Assembly (NCBI RefSeq): GCF_030272615.1
Contig: NC_081408.1
Span: 612,317,673 to 612,381,672, forward strand
DNA from: Cryptomeria japonica
Lineage: Eukaryota; Streptophyta; Pinopsida; Cupressales; Cupressaceae
DNA length: 64,000 nucleotides
Reading direction: 5' to 3'
Shown: piece by piece, positions 55,615 through 64,000 of the stretch
Position numbering within the stretch: the first letter of the stretch is position 1
Layout: each line of letters begins with the position of its first letter
Position numbers and translations under genes: made by a program
Notes under the pieces: model-generated
The model's database searches: none
What the model was told of the DNA's origin: nothing
The model's input: only the letters and a program-made list of their open reading frames with translations

Positions 55615-58600
55615 ATGGATCAAAGTGGGTATGTCTGCAAAGGAATGATCAAAACGCTGTACGAAGCAGCCAAATCAGGGAAAGAACAAGTGCTTGATGA
55701 GATTGGGGAGCTGCAAGGCGTTGCTAATGAGGTAACGCCAGGGGGAAACACTGTGCTACATATTGCCGCCCATCATGGTTCTCTGCAATTCCTTCAAAAG
55801 TTGCTTCAACTCTCAATTGCCAATCCAGAGGATGGGATGCCATTTTTAGGAGCTAAAAATTATGGAGGGAAACACAGCGTTGCACGAAGGGGCGTTGGGA
55901 GGAAATGAGCAAGTCGTGGAAGATTTATTGAAGTCATGCCCAGATTTGGTGAATGAGATTAACAAAGCAGGTGAAACGGCTCTCTTTAAAGCTTGTGAGG
56001 GAGGTCATCTCAAGATTGTTGAAATGTTGTGTTGTAGGACTTCAAGAGAGTACTACAAGAGATTTGATGGACAAACGGTTTTACATCTTGCATTCTTGAA
56101 CCTTAGAAAAGGTATGTTGTTCTTTAGTTTTGGATGTTTCAATTATCAACGATTGAAATCAGAATCATTTTGTATTTATAACAAATAATGTATAAACTAT
56201 GGTTATTTTAATCCATCACATGTTAAGCATTTGTATGATCTTTTTATTGTTAAAAAATTGTAGGAGTTTATTTTTGAGGTTAATAGAAAAGTAAAAGCCA
56301 ATTTTATTATTTAATTTTTAAGAGTTTGAATAATAGAAAGAATGAAATAAATATTAAAATAAATGATACTACTGTGAAGATATATGAATATATTTATTTT
56401 ATTAGATTAGAGAGAATTTTGAGATTTTGAAAGGGTCTTAATAGAAATTTGAAAAAATATTACAAACAAGCTAAAAAATAATAAAAAACAGTGACAAAGA
56501 ATAAATAGTAATAAGTTTATAAATTAATAAATAGCCACAACAAAATTAATACTTTTCAAGAAAAGATTAAGAACAATTAGAAACAAGTGACAAGTAGACT
56601 CAAAGTGACATTCAAGTTAGAGTGGTCCAGAATAGAAACCTCTAAACAAAGCTAACCCTACCCCATATTCATTGAAGCAAAGTTCTTTCTTAAAACTCTT
56701 TCTGAATGTTAATCTTAAATCATAACAAAACTTTCAGGAAACCTCTCATCCAAATCTTTCATTTTTTCTTGATAGAAAGAGGGTGAATGTTGAATCTCTT
56801 ACAATTTGTTGATGACCTCCTTTGCTTTCCTTCCAATAGGAATCAAGTGTTTAATCCAGCGATAGGAAACTTAACATGTACATTGAACCGTCATCCACAC
56901 CATAGACAAATCAAGTATTGATGATACTTTCTTCCTAAAATACACCATCTAGACCCTCATAAACAATTTCCTACTACATATTACAATTAATGTCCTCCAA
57001 AATCCTTCAACATCTAAATAAGACATGCTAAGAGTCTAAAAAATAGGAACATTATCAATATTTGCCTCAAAATTAATTTCCCTTTTTAAGTTTTAACTTA
57101 CTTCTTTAACAAAAAATAAAAAATTGTTTCCTCCTATCATTTAGGGAAACAAAGGTAGTGTAGCTGTTTATTTTATCTTAATTTTTTAATTTATATGGGT
57201 TTTAATTAAAAAATATCTATATTAAGATACAATGAGTTAAAACACTCATCATATCGCCTTAAAATGCATACTCTTTAATACAGCTGCAAAATCGTCTCTC
57301 AATTTTAGTTTTAGTTTTTTGATTGTGCAGGTGTAATTAAGAAGCTTTTAGATGAGAGACCTGAACTCGCTAAAGAAGTAGACAGTTTCCACAGAACCCC
57401 ATTGCATATGGCTGCATTAATTCCAGCTATTTCAATGAATCCCAAGAAAATTGCCCCAATTGGAGACATGCTTATAAAAGAGGACACTCTCTCTCCTTAC
57501 AAAGTGGACCAAAACAGGCAATCTGCACCTCATATAGCAGCTAAGGAGGGGAATGCAACATTACTCAAAGTGATATTAAATTACAGCAGCGACTGTCTAG
57601 AAATGGTAGACAATGATGGTAGAAATGCCTTACATCTGGCTGTGAAAAATGCACCTCAAATATTTGAGAGAGTAGGAGGAGATCTGAAAACTATAATATG
57701 CTCAGTAATCTCAGAAAGACTAATTAATTGCATTGATAACAATGGACAAACAGCATTAGATATTGCACTAGAGAATGAGGATGAAGACCCACAACTTTAT
57801 TTGAGTGTACGTGATTTGGTTCTAGATGAGGTTTTTTTAAGTTATTTTAAATATTAAACAATTCAATAGTTAAAATTAATAGAAAGAAGATAATTAATAT
57901 AAATTACTGTAGAAATAAAATTTGATCATTGTTTATTGTTTAATTGTTATTCAAAAATTTAAGTGTAAAATGAATTGGTTTATTGCAGATTAAAAACTAT
58001 CTTAAAAAATGTGGTGTTACTAGCAAGATATTAGATAGAGGCTCAATGATAAATTCACCAAGCAAGGTCAGAAAAACAGAATGGAAACCAGAGTTCATAT
58101 CTGTAACTGCAGTTCTAATTGCAACAGTTGCTTTTGCTGCTGCTTTCACTTTGCCAGGAGGTATTGACACTCAAGATCAAGGTCAAGGAATCCCTCTATT
58201 AATAAACTCTATTCTCTTCAAGGTGTTTGTGATACTTGACACAATGGCCTTCTGTTCTTCTATTGCTTCTGCAATCCTCCTTACATTTGCATTTTATGCT
58301 AGCCAAGTAGAAGATCCAGCACTAACTGAAATCAGTTTGTATGTGTTATGGATAGCATTGGTATCATTATTGTTAACATTTGGTGCAGCAATACATGTGG
58401 TTGTGGCATCTAAGTGTTTGTGGTTGGCTGTGCTTGTGTGGGTTATGGTGTGTATTCTTCCTATGTGCATAAGGGTTTTGTCACTAGGAGGAAAGCTCTA
58501 CTTGTTCACTCCACGTAAGCACTATATCAAGTTTTTGGTATGGGGATTCTCTCTTGCATCTGGCCATGTCAAAAGTGGTTCAAATATATGGAAGATTTGA
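55615..58600 (+). CDS. Ankyrin-repeat membrane protein with PGG domain (ACD6-like)
   Basis: Three exons: 55,615-56,111, 57,331-57,830 and 57,989-58,600, joined by GT...AG introns, giving about 535 residues. About eight ankyrin repeats are visible (GNTVLHIAAHHG, GNTALHEGALGG, GETALFKACEGG, HRTPLHMAAL, GRNALHLAVK, GQTALDIALEN). The third exon holds the PGG domain (VTAVLIATVAFAAAFTLPGG) and four hydrophobic membrane segments. Members such as Arabidopsis ACD6 act at the plasma membrane or ER in salicylate-linked defence; that role is known for the family, not shown here. One frameshift lies at about 55,856-55,866, between LGAKNYG and EGNTALHEG, so this is either a young pseudogene or a base-call error. 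The ATG at 55,615 (MDQSGYVCKG) is preferred over 55,534 because the latter overlaps the TATA position. Confidence 0.85.
56112..57330 (+). other. First intron of the ankyrin/PGG gene, 1.2 kb
   Basis: It starts GTATGTTG and ends TGATTGTGCAG. It is AT-rich and shows no recognisable insertion, although 56,600-57,030 is less AT-rich and contains short minus-strand frames without features. Confidence 0.8.
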
Positions 58601-58827
58601 AAGATGCCTCTGTCGATCGTATTCCCAATTCTGTGGGAAATAACCTCTTGCTGGGTAAGTAGAGGTCAGACGAAGGGATTTTGGCAATTCCTTGGCTTGG
58701 GATGATTCTTTCTACAATTGAGTATAATCCCAAGGTCAGTGAATGAAGATGCCCTTGAACAACTAGTACATATTTTCCTGTAAAAGAATTTCACTGTGCT
58801 GGAATTTTGAATTCATGTTTTTGAAAA
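58601..58827 (+). other. Probable 3' UTR of the ankyrin/PGG gene
   Basis: Sequence following the TGA at 58,598-58,600. No further frame is present. No clear AATAAA signal was seen in the first 230 bases. Confidence 0.4.
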
Positions 58828-58918
58828 TGGCTATCTAGTTTTTAGAATGCATCAATGTGTAAGTTACTCTCATCTATCATAGCTTATATACCGATACATT
58901 CTAAGAACTGGATAGCCA
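58828..58918. repeat. 26-bp imperfect inverted repeat 3' of the ankyrin gene
   Basis: The arm at 58,828-58,853 (TGGCTATCTAGTTTTTAGAA...) pairs with 58,893-58,918 across a 39-base loop. Of 26 positions, 23 are Watson-Crick. In RNA of the plus strand two of the other three become G-U pairs and one is a C-A mismatch. The arm length and loop size are compatible with a small-RNA precursor or a short inverted-repeat element. Confidence 0.75.
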
Positions 58919-61304
58919 CTTCCCATATTTCTTACTTACATGTATCTGAATTTTATCAGCACAAAATCATACAAATATTCTCTTAATGGCATAGCCTACA
59001 TGATAATGTATAACTAAATTATTTAAATTAAGAGTAATTCTAATTGTAGTACCAAATCTGTAAAGGTTGGAATGTGAAGTCCAAATTGATCTCATCTAGG
59101 TATGGTTACACATCATAGATTCTCATAGATGTGGTTAGTCATAGATTCTATAAAAAAAAATTGAGACTTGCTATAAATAGCAAGTTTTGTTAGGAGACTT
59201 ACTATAAATAGTAATTTCGAAATGTGTTATACATGTAGTTGTGCAAGTCATACTTACTAAATTTAGTAAATTGTCTTTTATTCAGACTCCACAATTCAGT
59301 TGTTATATGCTACTCTAAATCATGTTTTCATGTACTTTTTAAAGATGGTTGTAACTGAAAATTTCTAAGAAATAATATATGAAAGATATTTGCCCGTGGT
59401 TTTTTTTTTAGTATAATTTTACCAAGTTTTTCTTCATAAATCTGTGGTATGCAATATTGTTTTTCTATAATTTTTTCGTAGTTATTTCATAATTCTTCCA
59501 TTAGTTTTTCGTTTTACACAGCTTGCAGGGGACCCTTGCTTCACCTTTCCAAACCAGATAAACACAAATAAACACAAAGATTATTAATAACAGCCAAGAG
59601 AGCAGTTTCTTGTTTAAATCAAGAAAAATTATTTTCTTATCAACCTACTACAAATTCAACCCACTATGTTGAAAGGCTATTTTCCATAGCAAAATCTATT
59701 CAGTGCAGATTCCAATGGTTGTGGATCACAATTTGGTATTTCGTAAGCCATTTCAAAAGCTAATGAATGAATGAACATTGATGGGGTGTTGCTAAGGGTT
59801 CTATTATGATTTCTCCCTTTTGTTCAGAATTACCATGGGATTAGCATCTTCAACTTTAGAATTCACATTTTAATTTAGAATGCAAAGTTTTTTTCCTTGA
59901 CGTTTATCGTTTGTTTTAATTTGAATATTTATCACCCTTGTTTCTTTTATTTCTTTTAAAATGTTTTATAAAATAAATCCTTATTTTCTCCAATTTGTTT
60001 TGGAATTTTCATCATCTTGTGTCACTCTAGTATTCTCCTATTTTAGCCATTTGAGGACTTTTTTCTTTGGCTATATCGCCTTCTCTTATTTTTTCCAGGC
60101 TTGATATAAATATTGATTTTTAATTTTTGTCTATGCATATCCCTCTCTCCTCCCACTTCTATGCCAATGTTTCAAGGACTTCCCTCTATATCTTCTCGAT
60201 ATATGGGGTCTATTGTGGTATAATTACAAATTTAAGTGGAATTATTTGTACTTAAATGAGTTCCCTTTCTCTTTTTTCTTCTTTTTGCAATACTATCATT
60301 GTACCCATTTTATCGAGTATGTGCAGGATCATGGTGGGCCAAACTAAGCTCTTAAGTGGCAATTAAAATCCATAAAAATAGAGTTAGGCAACTTGATGTA
60401 AAAATTTCAATAAGTTATCAATGTTATTTCAAAAATATGTAAGAATCGAATCTATAGAAAATTGAATGTTTCTAGCTACTAGTTGTTTTATGAAAAGAAA
60501 TAAATCTATTTCATGAAAATTTGAAATTTCAATGCAGTAGTACTACAATTTCAAGAAAGAGATAAGAAGTAGGTGTCTATTTGACCACCCTAACCACAAT
60601 TAAATCATAATATTTTTTATAAGATTTTAGATATAAGTAGAAGACTCATGTCCAGACACATTTTTTTAAATTTTTTTAAAGTAAATAATTAATTATGATT
60701 TTTTACTACAACTTTTATGAAATATAAAAATTTGTATGTTTAACCACCATAATTTGGTCAAAAATTTATGAAATTCAATTTTTTTAATCCTAAAGTATGC
60801 AAAACATAGAATGTGACACATGTTTCATATTAAAAAATTGTTATACCGTTTGAAAGTTATAGTTGTTTTTCAATCAACCTATCAATCAAGATTTTAGTCA
60901 TAATTCAAATAGAAAATGAATAATAATTTTATATTAAAGTCAAAATAAGGAATAATTTATATTGGTGGAAAGATGAGAATCTCCTTACAAAACCCTTTTT
61001 GTTTATCAATTTTGGGTTTTTAAAAAGTTATTAGCCACTAGGGCAAAGTCTGGAAAAGCAAAAAAAATTCCTAAACACATTTTTTGAGTTGACTTTCCAA
61101 GTTTGACATGTCCTAGCCAAATCCCAAAGTAATCCCGAGGCAAATGTCAAGACTGCATATTTTTTTCAGAGGTAACAGATATCCGATTTTTGTTAGTTTT
61201 TTTTATAATATAATATATAATTTATTATAATCTCTTATACAATTATGTATAATATATAATATATTATATTATATTATATTAATATAGTCTCTCTCTCGCC
61301 CACC
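58919..61304. other. AT-rich intergenic, no gene seen
   Basis: About 2.4 kb without a coding frame. Features are limited to the palindromes near 59,166-59,220 and an AT dinucleotide-rich tract at 61,200-61,285 (TAATATATAATATATTATATT type) that leads into the assembly gap. Confidence 0.6.
59166..59185. repeat. 20-bp palindrome with a diverged second copy
   Basis: ACTTGCTATAAATAGCAAGT has perfect 9-base arms around AA. A related ACTTACTATAAATAGTAATT follows at about 59,198, giving two tandem hairpins about 32 bases apart. Confidence 0.85.
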
Positions 61305-61804
61305 NNNNNNNNNNNNNNNNNNNNNNNNNNNNNNNNNNNNNNNNNNNNNNNNNNNNNNNNNNNNNNNNNNNNNNNNNNNNNNNNNNNNNNNNNNNNNNNN
61401 NNNNNNNNNNNNNNNNNNNNNNNNNNNNNNNNNNNNNNNNNNNNNNNNNNNNNNNNNNNNNNNNNNNNNNNNNNNNNNNNNNNNNNNNNNNNNNNNNNNN
61501 NNNNNNNNNNNNNNNNNNNNNNNNNNNNNNNNNNNNNNNNNNNNNNNNNNNNNNNNNNNNNNNNNNNNNNNNNNNNNNNNNNNNNNNNNNNNNNNNNNNN
61601 NNNNNNNNNNNNNNNNNNNNNNNNNNNNNNNNNNNNNNNNNNNNNNNNNNNNNNNNNNNNNNNNNNNNNNNNNNNNNNNNNNNNNNNNNNNNNNNNNNNN
61701 NNNNNNNNNNNNNNNNNNNNNNNNNNNNNNNNNNNNNNNNNNNNNNNNNNNNNNNNNNNNNNNNNNNNNNNNNNNNNNNNNNNNNNNNNNNNNNNNNNNN
61801 NNNN
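61305..61804. other. Assembly gap, exactly 500 N
   Basis: Exactly 500 undetermined bases, the conventional placeholder for a gap of unknown size. It sits at the junction of an AT-repeat tract and a CT-rich tract, both hard to assemble. Open frames through the N run are meaningless. Confidence 0.99.
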
Positions 61805-63735
<1,931 letters not shown>

Positions 63736-64000
63736 CTTTGGTGTAGGAGCACCTAGCCCTATTGGTCAAATATAGTCAATTGATGAGTTATAGCATTGAA
63801 AATCATCTTGGAATTATAATGAGGTCATATTGGACCATTCAGATGTAAGAAGGGTTATGAGAGTTAGTAAGGTCATATAGTGAAAAGTTGTCAAGTTGCA
63901 AGAAAGGGTGTCAAGTAACTTTTATTTCAACCATGTGACCAATAGTATCAAGGTTGTCTAAATTGGTATTTTAAACATCCATATGATGTAAGGAGACCTA
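63736..64000. other. Unique sequence at the right edge, no gene seen
   Basis: Ordinary composition resumes abruptly at about 63,736 (TTTGGTGTAGGAGCACC). The final 265 bases carry AAGGTCATAT/AGGTCATATTGG-like words but no recognisable coding frame. Confidence 0.5.

Overview
This 64-kb window is AT-rich nuclear DNA from a large-genome plant. A gymnosperm such as a conifer is my inference, based on dense nesting of old transposable elements, one very long LTR, degenerate LINEs and a single ACD6-like ankyrin/PGG gene. There are no operons and no convincing structural RNA genes. I could not run any search, so family names rest on motifs read by eye.

Layout. 1-2.5 kb: minus-strand LINE endonuclease remnant. 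2.5-6.3 kb: hAT-like (ZNF862-type) transposase pseudogene with CGTACG-type repeats upstream. 6.8-15.1 kb: an unrecognised element protein behind a TCGCGAG-rich leader. Its reading frame is interrupted by a 4,274-bp solo LTR flanked by TGACA duplications, and removing the LTR plus one duplication rejoins the frame. 15.6-26.5 kb: element E1, bounded by two clusters of a 14-bp near-palindrome (AACGGGCCCCCGTT). It carries two convergent genes: a plus-strand gene of eight phase-0 exons with a triplicated 72-bp exon, and a minus-strand DDE-type transposase of about 967 codons. 28.8-29.45 kb: a second TCGCGAG-rich leader. 29.9-37.6 kb: element E2, a diverged relative of E1 with the same convergent layout, but with 359-bp and 52-bp tandem arrays between its genes. 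37.8-41.7 kb: gypsy-like gag-protease remnant without reverse transcriptase. Sequence just right of it is split by a LINE (41,783-46,171) with a perfect 18-bp target-site duplication and an extra ORF beyond its RNase H. 49.5-51.0 kb: a LINE with ORF1 but no ORF2. 52.3-54.5 kb: another LINE with extra coding-like sequence beyond RNase H. 54.7-58.6 kb: a broken 5' duplicate and then a near-complete ankyrin/PGG membrane-protein gene, the only likely host gene. 61.3-63.7 kb: a 500-N assembly gap followed by about 1.9 kb of CT-rich low-complexity DNA.

How it fits together. The most interesting content is the E1/E2 family: two independent copies of a two-gene DNA transposon whose transposase has motifs VDFAENYT, WSDN and GHGKGEHDG. 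The partner gene is of unknown function and its 3' exons multiply in frame as intron-exon cassettes. Nearly every element protein is broken, and many stops fit CAG/CAA to TAG/TAA changes, the expected scar of long-term cytosine methylation.
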